The position numbers and the translations under genes were made by a program. From contig NZ_AKJK01000112.1 in NCBI RefSeq assembly GCF_000282375.1, positions 1-64,000 of the forward strand: a stretch of 64,000 bases of DNA. The letters run 5' to 3'. The notes under the pieces are model-generated. The model was not told the DNA's origin. It searched no databases and was given only the letters and a program-made list of their open reading frames with translations. The stretch comes from Pseudomonas sp. GM50. Lineage in GTDB: Bacteria > Pseudomonadota > Gammaproteobacteria > Pseudomonadales > Pseudomonadaceae. Below are positions 33,880 to 42,912 of this stretch, piece after piece (positions within the stretch are counted from its first letter, which is position 1; each line of letters begins with the position of its first letter).

Positions 33880-35258
33880 GTCAACCACGTCATTGCCCGG
33901 CGGTACTGATCGCCGCGCCGGCCTCCGGTCAGGGCAAGACCACCGTCACCGCCGCGCTGGCCCGTTTGCATCGCAATCAGGGGCGCAAGGTTCGCGTGTT
34001 CAAATGCGGCCCGGACTTTCTCGATCCGATGATTCTCGAGCGCGCCAGCGGTGCACCGGTCTATCAACTCGACATGTGGATGGTCGGTGAGCAAGAAAGT
34101 CGGCGTCTGTTGTGGGAGGCCGCTGGCGAAGCCGATCTGATCCTCATCGAAGGCGTCATGGGGCTGTTCGACGGTACGCCGTCCAGCGCCGACCTGGCGC
34201 GGCACTTCGGTGTGCCGGTGCTCGGCGTGATCGACGGCACCGCGATGGCGCAGACGTTTGGCGCGCTGGCCCTGGGCCTTGCGCGTTATCAGCCGGATTT
34301 ACCGTTTGCCGGTGTGCTGGCCAACCGGGTCGGCACTGTGCGCCATGCGCAATTGCTCGAAGGCAGCCTGACTGAAGGTTTGCGCTGGTACGGAGCGTTG
34401 TCCCGGGAGACCGGGATCGAATTGCCGAGTCGGCATCTTGGCCTGGTTCAGGCCAGCGAGCTGAATGATCTGGATCTGCGTCTCGATGCGGCGGCCGAGT
34501 CACTGGCCAGCAGTTGCGATGTGGCGCTGCCGCCGGCGGTGGAATTCGCCGCGCCTGAAATGATCGCGGCCGAACCATTGCTGGCCGGTGTGCGGATTGC
34601 TGTAGCCCGCGACGAAGCCTTCGCGTTTACCTACGGCGCGAGCCTGGATCTGCTGCGGGCCATGGGCGCCGAATTGTCTTTTTTCTCGCCGATCCGCGAC
34701 AGCGGGTTGCCGGAGGCGGACAGCCTCTATCTGCCGGGCGGTTACCCCGAATTGCACCATGTGGCGTTGTCACAAAACACGCCGATGCTGACCGCGATCC
34801 GCGCTCACCACGCGGCGGGCAAACCGTTGCTGGCCGAGTGTGGCGGCATGCTGTATCTGCTGGATTCCTTGACCGATGTCGAGGGCACTCGCGCTGAACT
34901 GGTTGGCTTGCTGGCCGGTGATGCGGTGATGCAGAAGCGTCTTGCCGCGTTGGCCTTGCAGGCGGTCGAATTGCCGGAAGGTTTGCTGCGTGGGCACACG
35001 TATCACCACTCGCTGACCAGCACCGGGCTTGAGCCGATTGCTCGAGGTTTGAGCCCCAATGGCGGGCGAGGGGCGGAGGCGGTTTATCGTGAGGGGCGGA
35101 TGACGGCTTCTTATGTGCACTTTTATTTCCCGTCCAATCCATCGGCGATTGCCGCGCTGTTTGTGCCTGACCTTGAGGACGCCTTCGCGAGCAAGCCCGC
35201 TCCCACATTGGATCACCTAAACCCTGTTGGAGCGGGCTTGCTCGCGAAGAGGCCATGA
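33876..35258 (+). CDS. cobB: Cobyrinate a,c-diamide synthase, with REP-encoded C-terminus
   Basis: Glutamine-dependent amidation of cobyrinate side chains a and c. The 460-residue product has an N-terminal P-loop domain (APASGQGKTTVTAALARL) and a C-terminal glutaminase domain with Cys in LLAECGGMLYLLDSL and His in HTYHHSLTSTGLEP. The GTG start overlaps cobO by 4 nt. The last 26 or so residues (from DAFASKPAPT to VGAGLLAKRP) are translated from a REP doublet, and the stop lies just past it, overlapping bluB. Confidence 0.95.
   Translation: MSQPRHCPAVLIAAPASGQGKTTVTAALARLHRNQGRKVRVFKCGPDFLDPMILERASGAPVYQLDMWMVGEQESRRLLWEAAGEADLILIEGVMGLFDGTPSSADLARHFGVPVLGVIDGTAMAQTFGALALGLARYQPDLPFAGVLANRVGTVRHAQLLEGSLTEGLRWYGALSRETGIELPSRHLGLVQASELNDLDLRLDAAAESLASSCDVALPPAVEFAAPEMIAAEPLLAGVRIAVARDEAFAFTYGASLDLLRAMGAELSFFSPIRDSGLPEADSLYLPGGYPELHHVALSQNTPMLTAIRAHHAAGKPLLAECGGMLYLLDSLTDVEGTRAELVGLLAGDAVMQKRLAALALQAVELPEGLLRGHTYHHSLTSTGLEPIARGLSPNGGRGAEAVYREGRMTASYVHFYFPSNPSAIAALFVPDLEDAFASKPAPTLDHLNPVGAGLLAKRP
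35181..35254. repeat. REP doublet inside the 3' end of cobB
   Basis: GCCTTCGCGAGCAAGCCCGC and GCGGGCTTGCTCGCGAAGAG are mirrored around a 20-30 nt spacer. The repeat is in frame within cobB and ends immediately before the bluB ATG. It is the GCTTGCTCGCGAA type, also at 50203 and 62559. Confidence 0.9.
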
Positions 35259-35905
35259 CCGACAACGCATTCAGTGAGGTCGAACGCGCAGCCGTCTACC
35301 GAGCCATCAGCGAACGCCGCGACATGCGTCACTTCAGCGGCGGCACAGTCGAGCCCGAGTTACTTCGTCGTCTGCTCGAAGCCGCGCACCAAGCCCCGAG
35401 TGTCGGCCTGATGCAGCCCTGGCGTTTCATCCGCATCAGCGACCGGGCACTGCGCGGCAAGATTCAGCAGCTGGTGGAAGAAGAACGCATCCGCACCGCC
35501 GAAGCCCTCGGCGAGCGCTCCGACGAATTCATGAAGCTCAAGGTCGAAGGCATCAACGACTGCGCCGAGGTGCTGGTCGCCGCGCTGATGGATGATCGTG
35601 AGCGGCATATCTTCGGCCGTCGTACGCTGCCGGAAATGGACATGGCCTCGCTGTCTTGCGCCATCCAGAACCTTTGGCTGGCGTCCCGCGCCGAAGGCCT
35701 GGGCATGGGTTGGGTGTCGCTGTTCGAGCCGCAAGCGCTGGCGGACTTGTTGGGTTTACCGAGCGGGGCCAAGCCTTTGGCTGTTCTTTGCCTGGGGCCG
35801 GTCAAGGAATTCTATCCGGCGCCGATGTTGGTACTCGAAGGTTGGACGCAGGCGCGTCCACTCAGCGAGTTGCTGTATGAAAATTATTGGGGAGTGAGTC
35901 AATGA
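35255..35905 (+). CDS. bluB: 5,6-dimethylbenzimidazole synthase
   Basis: Nitroreductase-fold enzyme that cleaves reduced FMN with oxygen to give DMB, the lower ligand of cobalamin. The 216-residue product has RRDMRHFSGG near the N-terminus, APSVGLMQPWRFIRI for FMN binding, and EGLGMGWVSLFEP, all BluB-typical. It overlaps cobB (ATGA) and cbiB. Its presence implies aerobic DMB synthesis in this organism. Confidence 0.95.
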   Translation: MTDNAFSEVERAAVYRAISERRDMRHFSGGTVEPELLRRLLEAAHQAPSVGLMQPWRFIRISDRALRGKIQQLVEEERIRTAEALGERSDEFMKLKVEGINDCAEVLVAALMDDRERHIFGRRTLPEMDMASLSCAIQNLWLASRAEGLGMGWVSLFEPQALADLLGLPSGAKPLAVLCLGPVKEFYPAPMLVLEGWTQARPLSELLYENYWGVSQ

Positions 35906-36810
35906 GTGTGGCGTTGTTGAGTGTCGCCGCGGTCGCGCTGGATGCGCTGCTGGGTGAACCCAAACGCTGGCATCCGCTGGTGGCGTTCGGTCGTGTTGCC
36001 GATCGCATCGAGCAACGTTTCAACTCCGGTGGTCGTGGCTGGCGCAGTCACGGGGTTACGGCCTGGGTGATGGCGGTCGTACCGCTGACCTTGCTGGCCA
36101 CCGCACTTTCCTGGGCGCCTTATGTCGGTTGGATTGTCGAGATTCTCGTGCTCTATTGCGCCCTCGGCATGCGCAGCCTTGGTGAACACGTTGAGCCGGT
36201 GGCCAAGGCCCTTCGCAGTGATGATCTGATCGAGGCGCGTAAACGCGTTGGTTATCTGGTCAGCCGTCAGACCAGCGAACTGGATGAAACCGAAGTCGCC
36301 CGCGCCGCCACCGAGTCGGTGCTGGAGAACGGCAGTGATGCGGTATTCGCCGCGCTGTTCTGGTTTGCCGTGGCGGGTGCGCCCGGCGTGGTGCTCTATC
36401 GCCTGAGCAACACCCTCGATGCGATGTGGGGTTATCGCAACGATCGCTTCGAACGTTTCGGTTGGGCCGCGGCGAAGATCGATGATGTTCTCAATTACAT
36501 TCCCGCACGCCTGGTGGCGTTGACCTACGCTCTGCTGGGCAAAACCCGACTGGCGCTGAAGTGCTGGCGTACCCAGGGTCCGACCTGGGACAGCCCGAAT
36601 GCCGGGCCGGTGATGGCCGCCGGTGCCGGCGCGCTGGGTGTCGAGTTGGGCGGGGCGGCGATCTATCACGGTGAACTGCATCAGCGTCCGCAGTTGGGCG
36701 AAGGCGTGCCGGCGGATGCCGATTCCATCGACCGTGGCTGGCAATTGGTCCAGCGCGGGGTATGGTTATGGCTGCTGATTCTCTGCGTGGGGGCTGAATT
36801 CTATGCTTGA
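35902..36810 (+). CDS. cbiB: Adenosylcobinamide-phosphate synthase
   Basis: Membrane protein that attaches (R)-1-amino-2-propanol O-phosphate to adenosylcobyric acid (called CobD in the aerobic-pathway naming). The 302-residue product has several hydrophobic helices, N-terminal LDALLGEPKRWHPLVAFGR, and RKRVGYLVSRQTSELDE in a loop. The ATG at 35902 overlaps the bluB stop. The end overlaps the next gene by 8 nt. Confidence 0.95.
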   Translation: MSVALLSVAAVALDALLGEPKRWHPLVAFGRVADRIEQRFNSGGRGWRSHGVTAWVMAVVPLTLLATALSWAPYVGWIVEILVLYCALGMRSLGEHVEPVAKALRSDDLIEARKRVGYLVSRQTSELDETEVARAATESVLENGSDAVFAALFWFAVAGAPGVVLYRLSNTLDAMWGYRNDRFERFGWAAAKIDDVLNYIPARLVALTYALLGKTRLALKCWRTQGPTWDSPNAGPVMAAGAGALGVELGGAAIYHGELHQRPQLGEGVPADADSIDRGWQLVQRGVWLWLLILCVGAEFYA

Positions 36811-37795
36811 ACACGGTGGCCGCTTGCGCAAGGCGGCGCTTGAATACGGCATTGCCGAAGCCGATTGGCTCGACCTGTCCAGTGGCCTCGCGCCCTGGCC
36901 ATTCCCGGTCCCGGACATCCCGCTACGGGCCTGGGCGCGGTTGCCGGAAACCGATGACGGACTGGAGCAGGCTGCCTGCGACTATTACGGTGCGGCTCAA
37001 GTGCTGCCGGTGGCCGGGTCGCAAATGGCGATCCAGTTGTTGCCGCGTTTGCGTCGGGCCGGCAAGGTTGGCGTGCTGTCGCCGTGTTACGCCGAACACG
37101 CCGAAGCCTGGCGTCGCAATGGTTACATCGTGCGTGAAGTGCTGGAGTCGGAAGTCGATTTCTTTCTCGACAGCCTCGATGTGCTGGTGGTGGTCAATCC
37201 GAACAATCCCACGGGGTTGAGCCTGACTCCGGCTCGTCTGCTGGACTGGCATTCGCGGCTGGCCCAGCGCGGTGGCTGGCTGGTGGTGGACGAGGCGTTC
37301 ATGGACAACACCCCGCATTTGAGTCTGGCGCCGTTCGCCAATCAGATCGGCTTGATCGTATTGCGCTCCTTCGGCAAATTCTTCGGCCTGGCCGGTGTGC
37401 GACTGGGGTTTGTGCTGGCCGAGCGCAAGTTGCTAAAGCTGCTGGCCGAACAGGTCGGGCCTTGGGCGGTCAGCGGTCCGACCCGAGTGCTGGGTCAGGC
37501 GTGTCTGACGGATACGGACGGGCATACTCGACAGCGCATTCGTACTGACGAGGCCGGCGAGCGTCTGGCGTTGCTGCTTGAGCAGTACGGTTTCAAACCT
37601 CAGGGCGGCTGCGCATTGTTCCAATGGCTGATCACCGAGTGCGCCGAAGCGCTGCATGAATTCATGGCCCGGCGGGGCATTCTGCTGCGGTTGTTCACCC
37701 ACAACAGCAGCGTGCGGTTTGGCTTGCCGGCGGATGAGGCGGATTGGCTGCGTCTCGAGCAAGCGCTTGAAGCTTACGTTAAGGAAGCGCAATGA
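36803..37795 (+). CDS. cobD: Threonine-phosphate decarboxylase
   Basis: PLP enzyme that makes (R)-1-amino-2-propanol O-phosphate, the substrate of CbiB (named CobC in the aerobic-pathway scheme). The 330-residue class I/II aminotransferase-fold protein has VVVNPNNPTGLSLTPARLL, WLVVDEAFMDN, and the PLP lysine in LRSFGKFFGLAGVRLG. It lies between cbiB and cobQ with overlapping ends. Confidence 0.94.
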   Translation: MLEHGGRLRKAALEYGIAEADWLDLSSGLAPWPFPVPDIPLRAWARLPETDDGLEQAACDYYGAAQVLPVAGSQMAIQLLPRLRRAGKVGVLSPCYAEHAEAWRRNGYIVREVLESEVDFFLDSLDVLVVVNPNNPTGLSLTPARLLDWHSRLAQRGGWLVVDEAFMDNTPHLSLAPFANQIGLIVLRSFGKFFGLAGVRLGFVLAERKLLKLLAEQVGPWAVSGPTRVLGQACLTDTDGHTRQRIRTDEAGERLALLLEQYGFKPQGGCALFQWLITECAEALHEFMARRGILLRLFTHNSSVRFGLPADEADWLRLEQALEAYVKEAQ

Positions 37796-39264
37796 CTACA
37801 TTGAAGGTGCAGGGCGCGACTTTGATGGTGCAGGGCACGACATCGGACGCCGGCAAAAGCACGCTGGTGACGGCGCTGTGTCGCTGGGTGATGCGCCAGG
37901 GTGTGAGTGTCGTGCCGTTCAAGCCGCAGAACATGGCTCTCAATAGCGCGGTGACTGCTGACGGTGGCGAGATTGGCCGTGCTCAAGCGGTGCAGGCCCA
38001 GGCCGCCAACCTCGAACCGCACACCGACATGAACCCGGTCCTGCTCAAACCCAATAGCGATACCGGCGCCCAAGTGATCATTCATGGTCGCGCGGTTACC
38101 ACCATGAATGCCGTCGCCTATCACGACTACAAAGCCATCGCCATGCAAGCGGTGCTGGCCTCTCATAAACGGCTGAGCGCAGCGTATCCGGTGGTGATGG
38201 TCGAAGGGGCGGGTTCGCCGGCAGAGATCAACCTGCGCGCCGGCGACATCGCCAATATGGGGTTTGCCGAGGCGGTGGACTGCCCGGTCGTACTGATTGC
38301 CGACATCAATCGCGGTGGAGTTTTCGCGCATTTGGTCGGTACGCTGGAGCTGCTGTCGCCCAGCGAGCAGGCAAGGGTCAAAGGCTTCATCATCAACCGT
38401 TTTCGCGGCGACATCGCCTTGCTGCAACCAGGCCTCGATTGGCTGGAGGAGCGCACCGGCAAACCGGTGATCGGCGTTTTGCCGTATGTGATGGACCTGC
38501 ATCTTGAGGCCGAGGACGGTCTCGATCAGCGTCAGACCGACAAGGCCGATCAAGTATTGAAAGTGGTGGTGCCAGTACTGCCGCGTATCAGCAATCACAC
38601 CGATTTCGATCCGCTGCGCCTGCATCCGCAAGTGGACCTGCAATTCATCGGCCCCGGCCAGGCGATTCCGCCAGCCGACCTGATCATTCTTCCGGGCTCG
38701 AAAAGCGTGCGCAGTGACCTCGCGTACTTGCGGGCCAATGGTTGGGGCACGGCTATCTCGCGGCACTTGCGCTATGGCGGAAAAGTGCTGGGGATCTGCG
38801 GCGGTCTGCAAATGCTCGGCGAGCAGGTGCACGACCCGCTGGGCCTTGAAGGCGCGCCGGGTTCCAGTGCCGGTTTGGGCTTGCTGGCGTTCGAAACGCA
38901 GCTCGAAGAAGAGAAGCAGTTGCGCAATGTGCGTGGGCGCTTGGCACTGGAAAATGCGCAGGTCAGTGGCTATGAAATTCATGCCGGCGTGACCACCGGG
39001 CCGGCCTTGGAAAACGCCGCCGTGCAGCTCGACGATGGTCGCTGCGATGGCGCGCAAAGTGCCGATGGGCAGATTTTCGGCACGTACCTGCATGGCCTGT
39101 TCGAGTCACCGGCGGCGTGCAGTGCGCTGTTGCGCTGGGCCGGTTTGCAGGATGTGCAGGAAGTGGATTACCACGCCTTGCGCGAGCGCGATATCGAGCG
39201 ATTGGCGGATTTGGTGGAGAAGCATTTGGATACTTCGTTGCTGCGTGAGCTCTGTGGTTTTTGA
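37792..39264 (+). CDS. cobQ: Cobyric acid synthase
   Basis: Amidates side chains b, d, e and g of adenosylcobyrinate a,c-diamide using glutamine. The 490-residue product has a P-loop domain (MVQGTTSDAGKSTLVTAL, PFKPQNMALNS) and a glutaminase domain with Cys in VLGICGGLQMLGEQV and His in FGTYLHGLFESPA. It overlaps cobD by 4 nt. A REP doublet separates it from cobU, the only sizeable gap in the operon. Confidence 0.97.
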   Translation: MTTLKVQGATLMVQGTTSDAGKSTLVTALCRWVMRQGVSVVPFKPQNMALNSAVTADGGEIGRAQAVQAQAANLEPHTDMNPVLLKPNSDTGAQVIIHGRAVTTMNAVAYHDYKAIAMQAVLASHKRLSAAYPVVMVEGAGSPAEINLRAGDIANMGFAEAVDCPVVLIADINRGGVFAHLVGTLELLSPSEQARVKGFIINRFRGDIALLQPGLDWLEERTGKPVIGVLPYVMDLHLEAEDGLDQRQTDKADQVLKVVVPVLPRISNHTDFDPLRLHPQVDLQFIGPGQAIPPADLIILPGSKSVRSDLAYLRANGWGTAISRHLRYGGKVLGICGGLQMLGEQVHDPLGLEGAPGSSAGLGLLAFETQLEEEKQLRNVRGRLALENAQVSGYEIHAGVTTGPALENAAVQLDDGRCDGAQSADGQIFGTYLHGLFESPAACSALLRWAGLQDVQEVDYHALRERDIERLADLVEKHLDTSLLRELCGF

Positions 39265-39278
39265 GGTGGTTTTGAGGG

Positions 39279-39377
39279 CGCCTTCGCGGGCAAGCCTCGC
39301 TCCTACAGGTTTTGTATCGTTCACATTATTACGATTCGACGCTCATCCGTAGGAGCGAGGCTTGCCCGCGAAGAGGC
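39279..39377. repeat. REP doublet (REPIN) between cobQ and cobU
   Basis: GCCTTCGCGGGCAAGCCTCG and its mirror occupy most of the 147-nt gap inside the cob operon. It could form an mRNA hairpin that changes the stoichiometry of the genes on each side. Confidence 0.85.
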
Positions 39378-39411
39378 CCGCCCCGGCACCGCACATTTTA
39401 AGGAATAAACC

Positions 39412-39945
39412 ATGCTGCAACTGATCCTCGGCGGCGCTCGATCCGGCAAAAGCCGCCTGGCTGAAAAACTGGCGACAGACAGTCAGCTCCAGGTCACTTA
39501 TATAGCCACCTACATCGCCACCAGCCAATCTCAAGACGGCGAAATGAACGAACGGGTGGCCCATCACCGCGCCCGCCGTCCGGCCGAGTGGGCGTTGATC
39601 GAAGAACCGCTGGAACTGGCCCGCGTGCTGCGCGAAAGCGCCAGTGCCGATCGTTGCTTGCTGGTGGATTGCCTGACGCTGTGGCTGACCAATCTGCTGA
39701 TGCTCGACGATGCCGAGCGCTTGTCGGCCGAGCGCGAAGCCCTGCTGGACTGCCTGGCGTCATTGCCGGGTGAAATCATTTTTGTCAGCAACGAGACCGG
39801 GATGGGTGTCGTACCGCTGGGCGAATTGACTCGCCGCTATGTCGATGAAGCCGGTTGGCTGCATCAAGCCTTGGCCGAGCGCTGTCAGCGAGTCGTCCTG
39901 ACCGTTGCCGGCCTGCCCCTGACTTTGAAAGGAACTGCGTTATGA
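39412..39945 (+). CDS. cobU: Adenosylcobinamide kinase / guanylyltransferase
   Basis: Bifunctional enzyme that phosphorylates adenosylcobinamide and then attaches GMP (CobP in the other naming). The 177-residue product has the P-loop LILGGARSGKSRLAEKLA, the guanylylated-histidine region RVAHHRARRPAEW, and CLLVDCLTLWLTNLL. AAGGAATAAACC precedes the ATG. The stop overlaps cobT. Confidence 0.96.
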   Translation: MLQLILGGARSGKSRLAEKLATDSQLQVTYIATYIATSQSQDGEMNERVAHHRARRPAEWALIEEPLELARVLRESASADRCLLVDCLTLWLTNLLMLDDAERLSAEREALLDCLASLPGEIIFVSNETGMGVVPLGELTRRYVDEAGWLHQALAERCQRVVLTVAGLPLTLKGTAL

Positions 39946-40997
39946 CTCACTCCTGGTGGCTGAACCCGTGCAAGCCCATCGACGCGCAAGCGGTGGAACA
40001 GGCGCAGGCGCGTCAACAGCAACTGACCAAGCCTGCCGGCTCGCTCGGCCAGCTCGAATCGGTGGCGGTGCAACTGGCCGGGTTGCAGGGGCAGGTCAAG
40101 CCGACGCTGGATCAGCTGTGGATTGCGATTTTTGCCGGTGACCATGGTGTGGTTGCTGAAGGAGTGTCGGCGTTTCCTCAGGAAGTCACCGGGCAGATGC
40201 TGCTCAACTTTGTCAGCGGCGGCGCGGCGATCAGCGTGTTGGCGCGGCAGTTGGGGGCTTCCCTGGAAGTGGTCGATCTCGGCACCGTCACGCCGTCGTT
40301 GAATCTGCCGGGTGTGCGTCACCTGAACATCGGCCCGGGCACGGCGAATTTCGTCCAGGGGCCGGCGATGACTCAGGCCCAGGGTGAACTCGCCTTGCAG
40401 GCCGGCCGCGACAGTGTGCAGCGCGCCATCGGAGCCGGCGCGCAGTTGTTCATCGGTGGTGAAATGGGCATCGGCAACACCACTGCGGCCAGCGCGTTGG
40501 CTTGTGTGTTGCTCGACTGTCCGGTGGTGCATCTGGCCGGACCGGGAACCGGATTGAACGCGGCGGGTGTCAGCCATAAAGCCCAAGTCATTGAACGTGC
40601 CTTGGCGTTGCATGGCGCTCAACGTAGCGATGCGCTGCAGACCTTGTTCAACCTCGGCGGTTTTGAAATTGCTGCGCTGGTCGGCGCGTACCTGGCCTGT
40701 GCTCAGGAAGGCGTCGCGGTGTTGGTCGACGGGTTTATTTGCAGTGTCGCTGCGTTGGTGGCGGTGCGTTTGAATCCGGCCTGCCGTGAGTGGTTGCTGT
40801 TCGGTCATCGCGGCGCCGAGCCGGGTCATCGCCATGTGCTCGAAACCCTGAACGCCGAACCGTTGCTGGACCTCGGTCTGCGGTTGGGCGAGGGCAGTGG
40901 CGCGGCATTGGCCGTGCCATTGTTGCGTCTGGCCTGCGACCTGCACGGGCAAATGGCGACGTTCGCCGAAGCCGCGGTGGCGGATCGCCCGGCATGA
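39942..40997 (+). CDS. cobT: Nicotinate-nucleotide:DMB phosphoribosyltransferase
   Basis: Activates DMB to alpha-ribazole phosphate. The 351-residue product contains KPAGSLGQLE, FAGDHGVVAEGVSAFPQEVT, GEMGIGNTTAASAL and the catalytic glutamate near LGLRLGEGSGAALAVP. The ATG at 39942 overlaps cobU; a longer in-frame start would run into cobU and is rejected. Next to bluB-derived DMB supply, the substrate fits. Confidence 0.96.
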   Translation: MTHSWWLNPCKPIDAQAVEQAQARQQQLTKPAGSLGQLESVAVQLAGLQGQVKPTLDQLWIAIFAGDHGVVAEGVSAFPQEVTGQMLLNFVSGGAAISVLARQLGASLEVVDLGTVTPSLNLPGVRHLNIGPGTANFVQGPAMTQAQGELALQAGRDSVQRAIGAGAQLFIGGEMGIGNTTAASALACVLLDCPVVHLAGPGTGLNAAGVSHKAQVIERALALHGAQRSDALQTLFNLGGFEIAALVGAYLACAQEGVAVLVDGFICSVAALVAVRLNPACREWLLFGHRGAEPGHRHVLETLNAEPLLDLGLRLGEGSGAALAVPLLRLACDLHGQMATFAEAAVADRPA

Positions 40998-41569
40998 CCT
41001 TGCGCCTGGACCTGTTGCGCCATGGCGAAACCGAACTCGGCGGCGGTTTGCGCGGCAGCCTCGACGATGCGCTGACCGGCAAGGGCTGGGAGCAAATGCG
41101 CGCTGCGGTGATCGAGCAGGGGCCCTGGGATCGACTGGTCAGTTCGCCGTTGCAGCGTTGTGCGCGCTTTGCGCAAGAGCTGGGGGCGCAGTTGGGGTTG
41201 CCGGTGCAGCTGGATAAGGATCTGCAAGAGCTGCACTTCGGCGCCTGGGAAGGGCAGAGCGCGGCGGCGCTGATGGAAACCAGTGCCGAGGCGTTGGGCC
41301 TGTTCTGGGCCGATCCTTATTCGTTCACGCCGCCCGAGGGTGAGCCGGTTACGGACTTTTCAGCGCGGGTGTTGGCGGCCATCGAACGGCTGCACACGGC
41401 CTATGCAGGTGAGCGAATCTTGCTGATCAGCCATGGCGGCGTCATGCGTTTGTTGCTGGCTCAAGCGCGCGGATTGCCGCGTGAGCAGTTACTCAACGTT
41501 GAAGTTGGCCATGGCGCGTTGTTCTCGTTGTCGGTCGAACCCGGCGTCTTGTTAAGGGAAGCGACCTGA
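40994..41569 (+). CDS. cobC: Alpha-ribazole phosphatase (histidine phosphatase family)
   Basis: A 191-residue histidine phosphatase with LLRHGETELGGGLRG at the N-terminus and ILLISHGGVMRLLLA at the C-terminal half. In this operon it most likely removes the phosphate from alpha-ribazole phosphate or adenosylcobalamin phosphate. It overlaps cobT by 4 nt and is 2 nt from cobS. Confidence 0.88.
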   Translation: MTLRLDLLRHGETELGGGLRGSLDDALTGKGWEQMRAAVIEQGPWDRLVSSPLQRCARFAQELGAQLGLPVQLDKDLQELHFGAWEGQSAAALMETSAEALGLFWADPYSFTPPEGEPVTDFSARVLAAIERLHTAYAGERILLISHGGVMRLLLAQARGLPREQLLNVEVGHGALFSLSVEPGVLLREAT

Positions 41570-41571
41570 CC

Positions 41572-42303
41572 ATGTTGCCGTTCTGGATCGCCCTGCAATT
41601 TTTGAGCAGCCTGCCGATTCGCCTGCCAGGCATGCCGACGCCCGAGGAACTGGGCCGGTCGCTGCTGTTTTATCCGCTGGTCGGTTTGCTGTTTGGCGTG
41701 ATTCTGTGGGGGCTGAACTGGCTATTGCTGGGCGCGCCATTATTGCTTCACGCCGTACTGCTGCTGAGTGTTTGGGTCGTGCTCAGCGGCGCGTTGCACC
41801 TGGATGGCCTGGCCGATAGCGCCGATGCGTGGCTCGGGGGGTACGGCGACCGTGAGCGCACCCTGACCATCATGAAAGACCCGCGTAGCGGGCCGATCGC
41901 CGTGGTGACGCTGGTGCTGGTGTTGCTGCTCAAGTTCGCCGCGTTGCTGGCGTTGATCGAGCAGCAGCACAGCGTGATCCTGATCATCGTTCCATTGATT
42001 AGCCGTAGCGCGTTGCTGGGGTTATTTCTCACCACGTCTTACGTGCGTCCCGGTGGATTGGGGCAGGCGCTGGCCGATCATCTGCCGCGTTTGGCCGGTC
42101 AGCAGGTGTTGGCGATCAGTGCGGTGGCCTGTGTGCTGATCGCAGGCCTCAGCGGTGTATGGGCGCTTGCACTGGCGGCAGCGGTGTTTGTCTGGTTGCG
42201 CCAAGTGATGGTGCGACGATTGGGCGGGACAACGGGCGATACGGCAGGGGCGTTGCTGGAATTGCTGGAGGTGGCGGTGCTGGTGGGGCTCGCACTGCTC
42301 TGA
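41572..42303 (+). CDS. cobS: Adenosylcobinamide-GDP ribazoletransferase
   Basis: Integral membrane enzyme that joins adenosylcobinamide-GDP and alpha-ribazole to complete cobalamin (CobV). The 243-residue product has about seven helices and the family motif GALHLDGLADSADAWLGG (residues 75-92) for metal/nucleotide binding. It is the last gene of the operon; only a REP doublet, no clear terminator, follows. Confidence 0.95.
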   Translation: MLPFWIALQFLSSLPIRLPGMPTPEELGRSLLFYPLVGLLFGVILWGLNWLLLGAPLLLHAVLLLSVWVVLSGALHLDGLADSADAWLGGYGDRERTLTIMKDPRSGPIAVVTLVLVLLLKFAALLALIEQQHSVILIIVPLISRSALLGLFLTTSYVRPGGLGQALADHLPRLAGQQVLAISAVACVLIAGLSGVWALALAAAVFVWLRQVMVRRLGGTTGDTAGALLELLEVAVLVGLALL

Positions 42304-42306
42304 GCC

Positions 42307-42402
42307 CCTGTAGGAGCGAGGCTTGCCCGCGAAGGCGGCGGCACAGTCAACATTGATATCGACTGACACACCGCCTTCGCGGGCAAGCCTCGCTCCTACA
42401 GG
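42307..42402. repeat. REP doublet (REPIN) after cobS
   Basis: CCTGTAGGAGCGAGGCTTGC and its mirror flank the spacer CACAGTCAACATTGATATCG, identical to that at 30464. Confidence 0.85.
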
Positions 42403-42436
42403 TAATATGTGTCGAATAATTTGCTTTCATTTAACC

Positions 42437-42452
42437 GCGGGTATATACACGC
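42437..42452. promoter_or_regulatory. Operator-like half of a pair, before marR-type gene
   Basis: GCGGGTATATACACGC differs by one base from the perfect palindrome in front of the adjacent MFS gene. TATATA inside it can serve as the -10 box, with TTGCTT (42421-42426) 15 nt upstream. It lies only 3 nt before the marR-type ATG, so the mRNA may be leaderless. Confidence 0.6.
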
Positions 42453-42455
42453 ACT

Positions 42456-42860
42456 ATGCTTCCTTCTCAATGTTTGTGCACCAACCTGCGTCGCGCCGCT
42501 CGTGGCGTCAGCAGGCACTACGACGGCGCTCTCGACGGCTTCGGGATCAACGTTGCCCAGTATTCTCTGCTGTGCAATCTGCAGCGTCTGGATCAGCCAA
42601 GCATCTCGACGCTGGCCGAGGCCATGGGCCTGGATCGCAGCACCTTGGGGCGCAATCTGCGGGTGCTGGAGGGTGAAGGTCTGGTGACGCTGATCGAAGG
42701 CGAGGACATGCGCAATCGCATCGTCCAGCTCACTGAGACAGGGCGCGAACGTCTCGCAGCGGCCTTGCCGGCCTGGGAAGCGGCGCAGCAGCGGTTGATC
42801 GACCGTCTGGGCGCCGAGAAGCGTGAAACTTTGCTGAAACTGCTGGACGAACTGGCTTGA
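42456..42860 (+). CDS. MarR family transcriptional regulator
   Basis: A 134-residue winged-helix regulator. The DNA-binding region is SISTLAEAMGLDRSTLGRNL (about residues 50-69) followed by the wing LIEGEDMRNRIVQLTETG. No Shine-Dalgarno site precedes the ATG, and it abuts the palindrome, which supports autoregulation and a leaderless message. The next gene, an MFS pump, has the same operator sequence, so this protein probably controls both. Confidence 0.88.
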   Translation: MLPSQCLCTNLRRAARGVSRHYDGALDGFGINVAQYSLLCNLQRLDQPSISTLAEAMGLDRSTLGRNLRVLEGEGLVTLIEGEDMRNRIVQLTETGRERLAAALPAWEAAQQRLIDRLGAEKRETLLKLLDELA

Positions 42861-42881
42861 GGCCAGTTTGTTCGATCTTAA

Positions 42882-42897
42882 GCGGGTATATACCCGC
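42882..42897. promoter_or_regulatory. Perfect 16-bp palindrome before the MFS gene
   Basis: GCGGGTATATACCCGC is self-complementary over all 16 bases and lies 15 nt before the MFS ATG. It is the probable binding site of the neighbouring MarR regulator. AACAACAA (42906-42913), an A-rich Crc/Hfq-type motif, then overlaps the start codon. Confidence 0.65.
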
Positions 42898-42912
42898 TAC
42901 CGGAGAACAACA

